Source: Bugulina stolonifera (lineage: Eukaryota; Bryozoa; Gymnolaemata; Cheilostomatida; Bugulidae). From it: a DNA stretch of 64,000 nucleotides. A program made the position numbers and the translations under genes. The notes under the pieces were generated by a model. That model saw nothing but the letters and a program-made list of their open reading frames with translations. It was not told the DNA's origin and ran no database searches. The stretch is taken from the NCBI GenBank assembly GCA_935421135.1, contig OW285189.1, positions 14,219,072 through 14,283,071 on the forward strand, given 5' to 3'. Positions 13,157 through 26,700 of this stretch are shown here, in pieces (position 1 is the stretch's first letter; the number at the start of each line of letters is the position of its first letter).

Positions 13157-16100
13157 ATGGACTGGAGAGTTTTACTTCTAGCTTTTGTTCTCACAGTAAG
13201 CTGTTCTGCCGCACTTGATGGTAAGTTGAGTTGAACTACATACTTAATAGGTAACACCATAGGTTACCGTGTATGCCCACACTGTTCAAGTTAAGCTGCA
13301 AATCTCCGTTTGGAGTACAATGGTATACTTACTGTATTGCATGATAGGTCATTAAGTTTTCTAAACCTCTCCATTTTACTGAATGTATAATATATGTATG
13401 TATGTATGCTACATGTATATAATTTACGAGTAAACATATTAGTTGTATTAGTATTGATGTAGAGAGGTCGTGCCTGACTATCTATGTACAATGTAAGTTG
13501 CACTTGAATCTAACTTTTAATGGTGTAGTGGAGATTGCTAATAGCTGTGGAAAAACCATTGTCCTTGGAGAGTACTCTCTCAATGGATTCATTAAACTGA
13601 AGGATGGTGGGGAGATGCCAGATATACCAGATGTCTGCGAGGTTACACTGGAAGCTGGCAAGGGCCTATCACTACATTTGCGGCTTGTGGTAAGTGTATG
13701 CACATAGCGTATTTTTACCATGTAGGTTGAGTATTACCAAATGTTGTACACTTATCATGTACATGTAGCTGCACAGAGACTTGGTGAACATCCTTGCAGG
13801 TTTGTAACATAAAAAGTATTAATTTTTAATGTTCAGCAATTGCATTTGGTACTGTACTACTGAACTGTAGCCTAAACTCTCTCATCTTGTATGTAGGCCT
13901 ATATACAGTTAGTCAGCATTAGTTGAGAACACAACAAGACCTTTCATCACATCAGGAAGCCTTATCACCCATGTTTGACTTGTAGTTTTCAGACATATTT
14001 CTGAAGTAGCATTTTGAAAGACAATCGATTGGTGATTAACTGTTCTGACAAAGTCGATTACAAATTCCAGATGATTGATTTCGTCAACTGTAATGCGACG
14101 GCGGTAGTTCGGTACCAGGAAGATGGATCCAATGATGCTATATTCTCTTCCTCGCCTTATTTCTGTGGAAACAAGATTTTTGAATCACAACCAGTGCCTC
14201 TAACTTTTAATGATGACTCAACGACGTTCAAAATATTATTTAGTAAGGACAACAACGACCAGTGGAGAAAGAATAGTTTACTTTTCGATTACAGCACAAG
14301 TAAGTGGCAGCTTTACTTTCTCCCTCACATAACACCCAAGTTCCAGTTAAAAATTCTACCTAGTTAACCATTTACAAATTTAGTAACCAGATAACCGGAT
14401 GTGGTGTAGCAAACCCACAACTAAAGCTTCCATCTTCATTATCACCAGTGAGCAATGTAATGTATAATGTGCATAATATTGTGGTGAAACAGCCTCCGTG
14501 GCAATGGCTTCCCTGGGCCAACCACACAAACATTAACATTGACATTAACATTATATCCATATTCATTCATGCATGATGTCTTACCTTATGCAATTATACT
14601 CATGCTGTTATCTCACTTATATTCAATCAACTTATATTGTGTATTGTGTGCCTTTATTATACCTGTCAATCAGACTATTGGAATTACAACTGTATTACAA
14701 CTTGGTTTTTCCCACATGTATTGTTAGCAATTACCTGCTCTTGTCTGATTATATTAAATAGAGTCTTTTGCCATTTATTATAAGTAACATTTGTGGCCGA
14801 TGCTATGGATTAGACTCATAATTATATATCTTATGTTTCACACTATTGTAAGCACTTTTTGTGCCAAGGCCGACCCTTTTTGTGGCCGACGTCGGGCGGA
14901 ACCATCCATGTTGTTGCATCAGTTCCGGAGCCGATACCATGTCGGCCGGCCGATACCATAACGGGCTCTTTTGGCCGGAAATAGATATAGTATAAAAGGC
15001 AGTATATTTTCTGTATCAAATCAGTTGTTGATTGCGCTTCAATAAAGCAACATCTCCTAACTCAAACCTCTAGAGGCTTACTCTTGTAGGCGGGTAACTC
15101 CACCGGAGGATCCATAGATCCAGTACGGCCCGAGTTCATCCCCATCCTCGTTTAAGCACATCTCTACACCACTTCTACGACTTAGGTCGATCCCGGATTC
15201 TATATGAATCTAGCGTCGGGCTTAAGATCCTAGAATACCAGATCTTTCATTGCACTCCTCTGGAGTATAAAGTCTACATGACCTACGTCGGTCCTGAGCT
15301 CCACTGAGTCTCGGCATCGGCCTACGTCTGATATAACACACCAATAAGAGCACATGTAATAACTGTTCACTCTTTATGTAATGAGCAGAAGGTTACTTGG
15401 TCGGCCTCTACCACCTTCCAAGCCCTTCCCATACTTGTAGCCATCGGCTCCTGTATGTAAGCATACTCAAAATCATTACAATATTTCATTCACATATTGG
15501 TTTTAGAACCCATCGATGCCGAAGATGAGCTACAATGGCCTTTATTACCTCCAGTCATTTCTATAACTACTCCCACGACCAAACCAACTAAAGTTGGGAG
15601 TATGGATACAAATGACCATACATCAGTTCAAACAAAGGTTGTGACTAAGTCTACTGCATTTCCCATACCAACTAAGCCAATTTTAAAGACAACAAGAGGG
15701 CAACCAAGTGATTTACCAACTGATGTTACATCTAAACATAAAACTGAACCATCAACAACTGAGCCCCCAACAACTGAGCCACCGACAACTGAGCCAGCGA
15801 CAACTGAGCCACCGACAACTGAGCCACCAACAACCGAACCACCAACAACCGAGTCACCAACAACCGAACCCCAAACAACTGAGCCACCAACAACCAAACC
15901 CCCAACAACCAAACCACCAAAACCTGAACCACCAACTAAGCCACCCACAACTGAGCCACCAACAACCGAACCATCAACAACAGAGCCACCAACAACCGAA
16001 CCACCAACAACCGAAACCCCAACAACCGAACCCCCAACAACTGAGCCACCAACAACCGAACCCCCAACAACAGAGCCACCAACAACTGAGCCACCAACAA

Positions 16101-19100
16101 CCAAACCACCAACAACCGAACCCCCAACAACAGAGCCACCAACAACCGAACCACCAACAACCGAAACCCCAACAACCGAACCCCCAACAACTGAGCCACC
16201 AACAACCGAACCCCCAACAACAGAGCCACCAACAACTGAGCCACCAACAACCAAACCACCAACAACCGAACCGCCAACAACAGAGCCACCAACAACCAAA
16301 CCACCAGAATCTGAACCACCAGCAACTAAGCCACCAACAACGGAACCACCAACAACTGAGCCACCAACCACCAGGCCCCAAACAACTGAGCTAACAAAAA
16401 CCAAACCACCAACAACCAAACCCCCAACTGAATCACCAACAACTAAACCACAAAAAACTGAACCACCCACAACAGAGCCAACAACTGAGACAACTACACC
16501 AACTACACCAGCCCTTCTCCAGTGTATGTGCTCCTTAGGATTTAAGAAAGAGGGTTCACATCATGTCTCAAGTGACTTCCCAACAGTGATTCCACAGACA
16601 CCTTACACTATTGATATTTCATTGTCATCTAAGAAATCATCCTGTGCAATTGCAAAAACTAGATGCGAAGAATACTGCAGACTGTGTAAGATTCATATGT
16701 TGTTAGTACATCCAAACATAGTTAGAATTTAAATATTTTTAAATGTATAAAGAGTCAGTTATTTCTTTTGGATATATTGAATTGTCAGAATCGAGGAGTA
16801 ACAAGCAGAATCTGTGTTAGGATGTTAGCTTCAGTTCCTACCACTCCAAACCCTGGAGAAACACTCAACTGATCGTAGAAAAACATGTTTTGGATGACCA
16901 GGAACCTAGACAGTTCGTTACTTTCATTTTAGTGGGTAACGCTATATTCATAATTGTTGTACAATGTATATCTTGATTTAGTTGTTGTGACAAGGGTGAG
17001 CAGTGGAGGCGACCTTGACCAGATTGTAACAAGAAAAGATTTCCTCAAATACCTTCATCTTGAACCAGCCCAACGCCCTCTATTGCAGAGACCACTTGGT
17101 AAGTAGATTTATAAATATTGGAATCAGTGGAAAACTCAAGATGCAAGACACTTTGTACAATAGCTAGGTATGAATAAAATTGAACTTATTGTTACGATGA
17201 CCACTGTTTGTTGTTGTAACTTCTTGTGACTGATATTTAGTACACCTGTCGAACATACACGTAGGTGATTATGTATGCGAAGATTACAAAAAACCATTGG
17301 ATGGTGACGGTGCGCCACTGTTTGTATTTGGTCACCTACCACAATGCAGTGCTGAACCATATGAAGTACATCAGATTGAAAAGAATTTTTGTTGCGATGG
17401 AAAGGGAAATCGCATTCCATGCTCCTTACCTCCAGTAATAACTGAAGCCAAGTGAGTGAAAAAAAACAACTTTTGGTCTTACAACTTTTTAATTACCTGT
17501 ACATGGTTTTTCTATTTGATTACTAATCCCTACATGTAATTATACACCAGTAATATACTATTTAGCTATTGGCTCATGTTATACTTCCAGGTCAACCAGT
17601 GAAGCCACCAGTACACTGCCCCCAAAAACTGCCAAAACAACTCCAATAGTTAGTGGCACGATTAGGTAAGTTGATTCCAATAATTCCAATATTTGATGTA
17701 CATTTGGTTGTAAATTGATGGTTTGCCCCAAAGGGCTATACTTTGCTTGCATTACATTTCGATAATATAATGTCACTTTGTGTTATCGTATTCAAATGAT
17801 CCTGTCAGGTGCCAGTGTATCCCGGTGTACTATAACGGAACAAAGAATGTAAATAAGGAGAGAAGATTTGCTCCTTCCCGTACTTTTAACCTTCCCTTCT
17901 CCTCATGTTCCTCAGCTGAAACCCTTTGTGAGCAGGAATGCCTAAAGTTTAGTAAGTAAATATGTTATGTTACCTGTTTCTTTTGGAATTTTAGTACCAT
18001 AAAGCTTCTGGCTATTGACAACATCTGCAGTGTAGGTCTGTATTCGAGGTTTTTTAACTCTACCATAGAGGTTTGTTCGGTGGATGCCCAATAAATGAAT
18101 ACATAATACAATAACCTGAATGTTACCACTACTATCAACACTCATGATGTTCAAGCTCAACTATGAACAATGCTAGTATCAGAATCACATTTTAATCCAG
18201 TTCCTGCAAATCTGCTGTTTAAAAAGTGTTGGTCATTAATTGGATGTTGCATTTGGGACATTGAGATTTGGAGTTACAAAACAGTCACTTACGAAGTGAA
18301 ATTTCTGAAGTCCCAAGCTGTGCTTTACACATCAAACATTTTGGCTTTCCAGTTCATATAGCCTACTTATGTGTTGTGAATTGACATGCACCATGCTCGA
18401 TATCTTATTTTTTAGTAACTGGACCCAAGCCTGGTCAGCCCTTAAACTCAACACGTGTAGATAAAATCGGTGAGTGGCATAACAAGAAGCCAATTTATAC
18501 TAAGCAATGAATTGCACGATAAGACAAGTCTGAATTACGTTCACTATGAAAACTTATGATAGTGGACACAGTCTAGTGCTGGATGAAGTGTTTTAGATAC
18601 AGACATTCATCTATAGTAAAATTGCATTTGCAGCTAATTAATATACTTGACTATGCATCTTTGTTGAATGAGCTGGTTTTATATTGATTTTGTAGCTGAT
18701 GATGTATGTACGCGTATAACAGCGGAGTTCAACCCAGATGTAGATGCAGACCTTTCATTGTTAGAACTGTACAGTGTGTTGGACAACCTACAGTGTCGTA
18801 ATGTTCACCATCAGGCTTTAGTTCATGTCCTTAAAAGAGATTTTTGCTGCGCTGGTGGACATCACGAGCCACACTGGAGCGTTGGGTACATCGAGCCTTA
18901 CCATACCACATGCAAGTCGCTTAGTTTCAGTAAATTCACAACTCCAATGATCTTTCCCACTGACCCTCCACCAACAACCAAAAAGCCAAAGATGAGGAAA
19001 AAATACAAGTAAGTTAGTCGACCTTGACGATAGTGTGTGGAAGCGTCTTACAATGTATATACCTGAGTGAGCAAGAAAACCATTTAGATGATCTCGCTGC

Positions 19101-20280
19101 CACATGTAACGGGAGCGTTAGCTGTGTAGATTGCATGCTTTTTATGGCGTGCATTGCATATTTTAGGTGCATATGCTCCGTTGGTTTGCAGTATGAAAAC
19201 ACTTTCCATGCAACATTCAAAACTATGAAAGTTTCTGATATTGCATACAATTTCCCGAATGTTTATTCTAACAAAGTCTCTGGATGTACTGCTGCCCGTA
19301 ACAGCTGCCAGAGGAAATGCGAGCTTGAAGGTAAGAAATATAACTACGTGCAAATTATCAACCAGTTACTTCAATGCAGTTTGATTTTGATTTTGATTAC
19401 ATAAAGCAATGTTTCCAGGTCAATTCATTATCGACTGCCCTAGTGATATTGGCATTGCACCAATCAAGCTGCTTGTTATTGTTGATATAAAGTTTTAATG
19501 TGAGAATCACACTTCACTCCTGGATCACTATGTAGGATATGAATGTAATACTGTTGCAGGTCATCTTCTGAAACTAGTTCGATGCGATTTCTAAATATTG
19601 GTAATAATGCCACAAACATGTAATAGATTCACTTACATGTATAAAAGACAACTGCAGTATACCTTGCTGATCAACATTCAGAATATAAAACATTCTGGAA
19701 ATAATGTTTTTATAGAGTGTATTACACACTGTGTGACTATTACGTTAATGACTCACTTTTAATTCTTGTAGTTGATAACATTGTGTATGATGGAGCTATT
19801 GATATGTATGGTAAGCGTACTCCAGTATTCTGTCACTTTTTGTTAATTTAGGGTGCCATATTTTCACTTGTACTAATCAGTTTCTTGATGAACTAACTGC
19901 AAACAAAATACTGTAACCCAATTGGTATTTGATTGTTATTACAGTAATACAGCCTTGTTTGGTAGTAAAATGGTATCACAGCGGTAGTACCCAAAATTAT
20001 CTCTGGAAACAGGTTTTCCATGAGATTGCTCAGCTCAAATGTAACCAGATGCTCATCATTATGATCATCTGTGTTTTAACAATTATTTTTAGAGTCCACA
20101 ATTTGCTCCAAATTGGGCACTCCGGAATACACCCCAATTAATCTTGTTCTGAAATCAAAGCCTGCTGGAGGAACATGCGGACCTTACATGAACAATGGAG
20201 CTGTTCACGAACTTGGATTTTGCTGTGATGGTTATACGAATACTCCATGTTACACCCCTGATTACAATTACAACTACTAA
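13157..20280 (+). CDS. Secreted CUB / Thr-Pro mucin-like / three cysteine-module protein (paralog 1)
   Basis: Thirteen exons: 13157-13220, 13529-13689, 14071-14299, 15507-16685, 16982-17098, 17265-17451, 17591-17665, 17809-17951, 18416-18469, 18696-19008, 19167-19330, 19772-19810, 20093-20280; all in phase, 970 aa. Residues 1-20 are a signal peptide (MDWRVLLLAFVLTVSCSAA). Residues 22-151 are CUB-like: four cysteines, 'PYFCG' near the middle and a final FDYST. Residues about 233-482 are PPTTE repeats, likely O-glycosylated. Then follow three modules. Each has part A (CxC...Cx6Cx3C), a linker and part B (C...Cx14-16 FCC...C), at about 490-646, 671-841 and 841-970. No transmembrane segment was seen, so it is probably secreted or a matrix/surface protein. 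I do not recognise the module, and function is unknown. The next gene is its tandem paralog. Confidence 0.87.
14912..15352 (+). mobile_element. Solo-LTR-like element in intron 3 of paralog 1
   Basis: A block of higher GC than its surroundings with TG...CA ends (TGTTGCATCAG ... AATAAGAGCA), flanked by the 5-bp direct repeat CATGT (14907-14911 and 15353-15357). Inside are a TATA box (TATAAAAGG at 14991) and AATAAA at 15041, in LTR order. No second LTR or internal gene was seen. Caution: similar GC-rich words (GGCCGA, GTCGG) extend to about 14790 and 15450, so the borders could be wider, and CATGT is a common word in this DNA. Confidence 0.45.
15752..16500 (+). repeat. Coding Pro-Thr-Thr-Glu tandem repeat tract with a duplicated 150-bp block
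   Basis: Imperfect 15-bp units encode PTTEP or PTTKP. The 150-bp blocks 15981-16130 and 16131-16280 differ by about one base, showing a recent tandem duplication on top of the short repeat. The tract lacks stops in several other frames and on the minus strand, which yields long meaningless open frames there. Confidence 0.9.
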
Positions 20281-20764
20281 GGATGCATAATAGAATGCAA
20301 GAATACTTAACTTTAACTGTGACTTTATGAATCATCTACAAACAATATTCTGACATGAACTGAATAGAGAAGTAAAATTTTAGTTGTTCGATTTTAGTTC
20401 TGTTCTGTATAATATTTGTGTTATGATGTATCATTATAATGGCCAATTTTATAAAAACATTTTCAGGCACTTCACATAACAACTATTTATACTATACATA
20501 TGTACCAAGTTGCTCTCATTTTAATAAGGTGTGTTATTTGAATTGGAGCCAATAGTTAATGGAAAGTTATACGGATTGTTTGCCTCCTTACATGATAAAC
20601 CAACACTTTATCTAACATAGCAGACACACTGGCACTATCTTAAGTAAATTTAATCTGATAAAAAGAGTTCTTAAAAATGAGATTCAGCATTTGGACAACA
20701 TTCAGTCTAAGGCAGTTTAGTGAACTGCCTTTTATTATCTTGCACTGGGAGCATATTATTTGAC
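20281..20764 (+). other. Short intergenic spacer between the two paralogs
   Basis: Only about 480 bp separate the stop of paralog 1 from the start of paralog 2, so it must contain the 3' UTR of the first and the promoter of the second. No strong AATAAA or TATA box was assigned. Confidence 0.5.
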
Positions 20765-23700
20765 ATGGGGCGTTGTGGAGTCTTGCTCATAGCTTGTGTG
20801 CTAATCGCACGCAGTACAGCCGATGGTAAGTTTTGGGCTATAGCATATTGTAAAGGTTGGAGCAAGCTAGCTAAAAACACTACCATTTTTGCTTGGAAGA
20901 ATGGAACACTTGAGTTAAATGTAGGCCTACATGTTATATTGCACAGCATATAATATGCAAATTATATATACTGCAGTCCAGTGTTCGAAGTGTTACTATA
21001 CGGGAGTATACGGCGTGTACCCACCTCACTTTCAGTGGTTATATGCCCAGCAAGCGTGTGCCCTCATCTTAATAAATAGTTTTCCTCACACAGTCACTGC
21101 TGATCTGATAGCGTAAGGTAGACCAATATGTAGACTAATGTGTAAGAATACATGCACGGGTACACGGTGAGAAACGGTGATGGGTGGGTACACGGTGCAT
21201 CACCGTGTACCCACCCAAATGAGGTGGGTACACGGTGATGCATCGTGTACCCACCTCATTTGTTCCACTTTGAACACTGCTGCAGTCATTTAGTTGAAAT
21301 GAGCTGTAGAGCTTTAGTATAATGCCATAGTATTATCACCATCAAATGTCATAGTGTGCTTTGATGCTGGATGGACTGTTCTCTAGCGGTAAGCAGTTCT
21401 GCCCTTAATTACTGCCGGTCTGCTAATATTTTTTGATAACTTGTACTACATAGTTGTCATTCAATGTGATAGATTTTAAACATTCATACATGTAATTATG
21501 ACACCTTTAAATGGCCACATCACTGTGAGTTCAGGGTACATTCCGGCATCCAATCTAATTGTGAGTAAAGAAATTTCTCCTCATCACAGGCTAGTTTGTT
21601 GCCACCACTAATTTAGATTTAAATTTTTGTTCATTGCAGTGGAAGTTGGTAACAATTGTGGTAAAACTCTTGTTGTTGGTGAATATTCGGTCAACGGATT
21701 GATAAGTTTGTACTCAAATGATGGTAATCCAGCACCAAGAATACCAGAGGATTGTGAAGTGACAATTGAGGCAGGAAAAGGCCTTTCTCTCCATCTGAGA
21801 CTGTTGGTATGCATGTCTTAATTGCATTAGACAATGTATCTATGAAATAACCCCATGTATTTTCGCATCCACCAGCCAAACAAAATGCGCAGATAGCTGT
21901 TGCTGTTTTACACTGCAGTGACGCAGAAACTTACAATGTGGATACAAATAAGATATGATCATAGAAATAGCACAAATTAACTTTTTAGCCAAATGAAAAG
22001 CTGCAACTGGAACAAAATCCTGACTAATCTAGTACACTAAAAAGCATTTAGATCATCAACGTAAAATACCTATTTTTTGAAATACAATAGAAGTAATGAA
22101 CAGCCAACTTTTTGCATATATTTCAGGCAATAAATACCAATTGTGATGAAGTGATTCAGGTCGCCTATGAGCAAACAAATACTGTAGATGAGGTGGCATT
22201 TTTCTCTTATCCTCATTTTTGTGGCAAAGCAGTTGAAGATGTAGTACCAATACCATTGGAATTTGATGAACAAACCTCCAGATGCAAAATTCGTTTTAGT
22301 AGAGGTTCAGAGAACATTGGAAAGCAAACAAACTTCTTGTTTGACTACAGCACAAGTAAGTGCACCTAGACCAACATTCAAGTTCAGTTCACATTACCAC
22401 TGTCATTTTGGCAAAACTGATTGCAATTTTGAATCCAGCATGGCTGCAACAATTCATCAACTGGTGCATAGTTGCAGGTGACAACGGATGGATATTCATA
22501 TGCTATTGTTTATAATGTAAAGTCATCCGACTGAGAGAGGAGTGCTCAAATCATACCAGCAAACTTTCAACAATTTCCTATGTATAATTTTCTCCTTAAA
22601 TATGCTCTGTAGGACCTTTTGAAAGCAATGATGACCTTTATAATGTAAAGTCGTCCGATTGAGAGAGGAGTGCTCAAATCATACCAGCAAACTTTCAACA
22701 AATTCCTATGTATAATTTTCTCCTTAAATATGCTCTGTAGGACCTTTTGAAAGCAATGATGACCTTATATGGCCTGCAAAACCACCAACTGTTGAAGCTG
22801 ATACCACCACACCTACCAAAGTAGAAACTACAAACATGAAGGAAGAATCGACGACTGAGATGGTGAGCGAGGCGGAAATTACAACAGCAAATTTAGAGGC
22901 CACAACTATGGAAGATGAAGTTACAACTGCAATGTCAGAAACTACTGCAGCTGAAGTAGGATCCACAACAGCTGAAGGAGACATCACAACTGCTGAGGTG
23001 AAGGCAAGTACTGCTGAAGTGGACGCAACAACAGCCGAATTGGATGCCACAACTGATGAAGGGGTAACCACTGCTGCTAAGGTGGATACCACAATTGCTA
23101 AAGGGGAACCCACTACTGCTGAAGCAGACGCCACGGCTGCTGAAAAGGAAGCAACTGCTGCAGACAGCACAACTATAAAGAAAGCCACAACGATGGACAT
23201 TTCCAAAGCTGACACAACAATGATTATCTATGAGGTCACTACTGAAACTCCAATCGAAAAAACAACTCGGGACTTCGCAGATGCTTCTACAACCGCTGAT
23301 GAGCCAGAATTGATCACTACTAAATCACAACTATCTACCAAATCTACCAAGCCCCCACCAACTACACAACCTCCAAAATCAGGCACTACTCTCCAATGCA
23401 CTTGCTCATTAGGTTTTGAGAAAGATGGCTCCCATCAATTGCTAAGAGATTTTCCAAATGCATTACCTGAAAACTCGCACCCAATAGAAATCCCAGCTGA
23501 GTTTGATCAGCCATGTGTAACTGCTCAGCAGAAGTGTGCAAACTTTTGCAAGCTATGTAAGTATTTAAACATATAAAAATTATTGTGTAAACTAGTGATT
23601 GTACATGTTTGATAGATAGCCTACCAATTCATAGAGATGTAATTGCATTGTTTATAATAATATTTTACATTCAAGAACAGAACGTTTATCATTTGTAGTT

Positions 23701-26700
23701 GTGACAACACGTGTAAGTGGAATTGGTGGTTTGAGACAAGTAATAGTGAGAAGAGACTTCCTTAAGCTGCTAAAGCTACCTACTTCAACTCGCCCTAAAC
23801 TTCAAGGAACAATTGGTAACCTTATTGAAAAGTGTTCAGATATAATGCAGCCCTTGCATATTGCTTGCCTACAAAGACTATTTGTTAGTGCTCTTTGATA
23901 ATGCATATTTGTATTTCTACAGGTGAATTTGTATGTGAGGATTACAGATCAGAGCTATTAGGTGATGGTGCCGAACTACATGTATTCAGTCATCTACCTG
24001 AATGTGGTTTCAGACCCAACGAAGTCCATCTACTTGAAAAAAATTTCTGCTGCGACGGAAAAGGAAACCATGTGAAATGTGGTGGTCCACCTCGTGAATT
24101 AGAGTAAGATATAAAGCACCTGAGCCTAGATATTGCAGTCATTTCTAACCACACCAGCCATGGGAGAGTTCTACCAAAGCTTCCATTGGTCGATAGGCAC
24201 TTTTAACAACTCAATTTTGCATACTTTTACCATTTCTGCTTGTAACAGCATACAACCAGAAAAACAGCCAAAAATTTTAGCTGTTTTTCTGGCTTTTAGG
24301 AAAACAGGGAAAAGTAGAGTATGATCCTTCAAAACTGAGGGGCCCCTCACCAATTAGGATTGCTGGCCAGGTAAAAGGTGTCTTGGACAAACTCGGGTCG
24401 CAAATAAAAATTCCAGGAGGGCCGCCTGGCCTGGGATTTTGCTTGGCCGAATGGAACCATCCTAGCGCATCAGCATACCTGGGTTTTTCGCACGAAAATG
24501 AAGATTTTGCCTTCGGCCCAGGCCGGTGTGTTCGAGACTCTGTGACGAATGTGTGCCGGAAAATTCTTTTGCAAGTTGGCTTGTGCCTGAAATTTAGGTC
24601 ACGTAGACACCTATAGTCCTTAATGAACAGGACTGAGTCTATGAATTTACTGAAGTAGTAAACATTTTCATTTTGTATTTGAAGGTGCAAATGTATGCTG
24701 ACAGTATTCAAAAATTATGAGCAGCAGTTTATAGGAACTGCACTTCCCACTTCAACAATTCTCACAGTACCATCAACTGATAACTGTGAAACCAGTGTGG
24801 ACAAGTGTAAATCATACTGCAAACAGAGTATGTAGCTGATTTCCATGCTACAAATTACCTCACGTCAATATGTGTGTATATGTATTATAACGTGTATTAA
24901 AATCTAGGCATTCCTGAAATTAAAATTTAACAAGTTCCTCAACCAGTTTGCATAAACTCATCTTCTGAATTTATTTTATTGCTTCATGTAGTATTTAGTT
25001 ATATAGTTATAATATATCCTATGCATGTGTACATTTGTCTGTTATAATTTTATTAGCCAATCAATATAGAAACCTATTAAGATCAGGAGCCAATACCTAT
25101 TCTTACACATCTTCTGGAACGTTCTCTTCCAGTTTCACTGGTAAATCTGTAGGTACGTATGGATGCCAAACCGAAACGAATTATGACTCGTTACATTCAT
25201 TGTTACCACAACAGTCTGTAGGATCAAAGAGTCAGTAATATCTGTACAGGCTTTATCCATCTCCAACTAAAGAATGCATTTCTGGTTGATAGTATATCTG
25301 TAAACATTTTATGACTCTCTTGTCTACAGCAAGATATTGTGTACTAATATTAAATAGCATCATGGTCATGATGTAATAATATGTAACATTAGGAGATAGG
25401 ATATGTGCTGCGGAAAAGAACATCTACTTGGGAAACAGGGCTAAACTATATGTCACTGCTGATCTAAAGACGTGCACAAACCTGACCAACAACTATGTCT
25501 CACCACTAGACAATGGTGCATACTTCTGCTGTAGTAACAAGAGATATGCAAAATGTGACGCCTCCCATACGAGTCCCACCAAGAAACCTATTTATTACAC
25601 CACCAAGTAAGCACTTAATACATGTTGTATATTACCACCACTATTATCCAATCATGTGTTGTCCTATTCCGCATACTGGGTATTTACCACAGCGGACACC
25701 TCGTAGTTAGCAACGGCACATGGCCATGGGGTAACATGATCCAAATGGCATTAAGTCAGTGTATGGGGAAGGTAATAAAACATTTATCCAAAAACGAAAT
25801 GGTGGTAATTTTGGTTCAAATAAAATCGTATCTGATGTTCCATTAGAACATATGCAATCTGTCGGTATTACCGCAAACAGATAAGATGTAAACTTTGTTA
25901 CTAGCCATAAAAGAATCACGAAGCAGCAACTCAAATCTTGAAATTTGAAACCAGGGCACCCATTTTGAACAACATTGTTGCCAATGACCAATATCACTAA
26001 CCATAGGGTATCATAGGCAACTACTAGACAACATAAAAAAATTCACTCATAAGTTTTGAAGATGTCAATGCTACTGATCATGACTGTTGAAATAATTTGC
26101 ACTATATTTGCTTGATTACAGGTCAACGCCCAAATATACGTACAAGTATACTACAAAACCCAGTACAATAAGGTAGGTAAAACATCAACAAAAAATATGA
26201 GAAGTGAATGAATGATAAAAGTGAAAGTGGCACAAATTGTTCCAACTTAACTTTTTCCTATGTAGGTGCCAATGTGTTCCTGTTCACCTGAACGGTACAA
26301 GAGGAGATGAGTCCCGATTTTCAGCTGCCTATACTACAACTGTAGCCTTTACCAAAGGCTGTTATTCTGCTCAGCAGCTTTGTAAACAAAGTTGTACTAG
26401 ATTAGGTATGTCAAATTCTATATATGCAGTTATTTCTATTTCTACATGCAACTGACATTACCAAAATTACAGACAGACAGACAGACAGACAGATAGATAG
26501 ATAGACAGACAAATACACACCCCACAGGATGCCTCTTATTTTTGTTGTAGTAGTACAAAAAGTCTCCGGATTACCACTCAATACTAACCTTGTGAATGGA
26601 ATAAGTAAGTAGTGTGCTTTTTATAGCCTCAGTGTTTTTTGAATGGTGTCGAATGAGAACTGTAACTTGACCATCGGTTAATGCCAAATTTCACATGTGT

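Noticed and set aside
14014..14070. Extending exon 3 of paralog 1 upstream to 14014
   Set aside because: The frame is open but the phase does not fit exon 2. An acceptor at 14069-14070 gives a 229-bp exon, the same length as in paralog 2.
15628..16470. Long open frames on both strands overlapping the PPTTE tract (Gly-Gly-Ser-Val-Val, Gln-Gln-Pro-Asn and Trp-Trp-Leu type proteins)
   Set aside because: They are other frames of the 15-bp coding repeat, which lacks stop codons in several frames. The sense frame alone connects by phase to the CUB exons and to the cysteine module.
24277..24711. 144-aa minus-strand open frame
   Set aside because: It coincides with the GC-rich repeat-like block and overlaps a real exon of paralog 2 on the other strand; no motif.
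26472..26512. Short regular repeats as a CRISPR-like array
   Set aside because: A simple GACA/GATA microsatellite in an intron of an animal gene.
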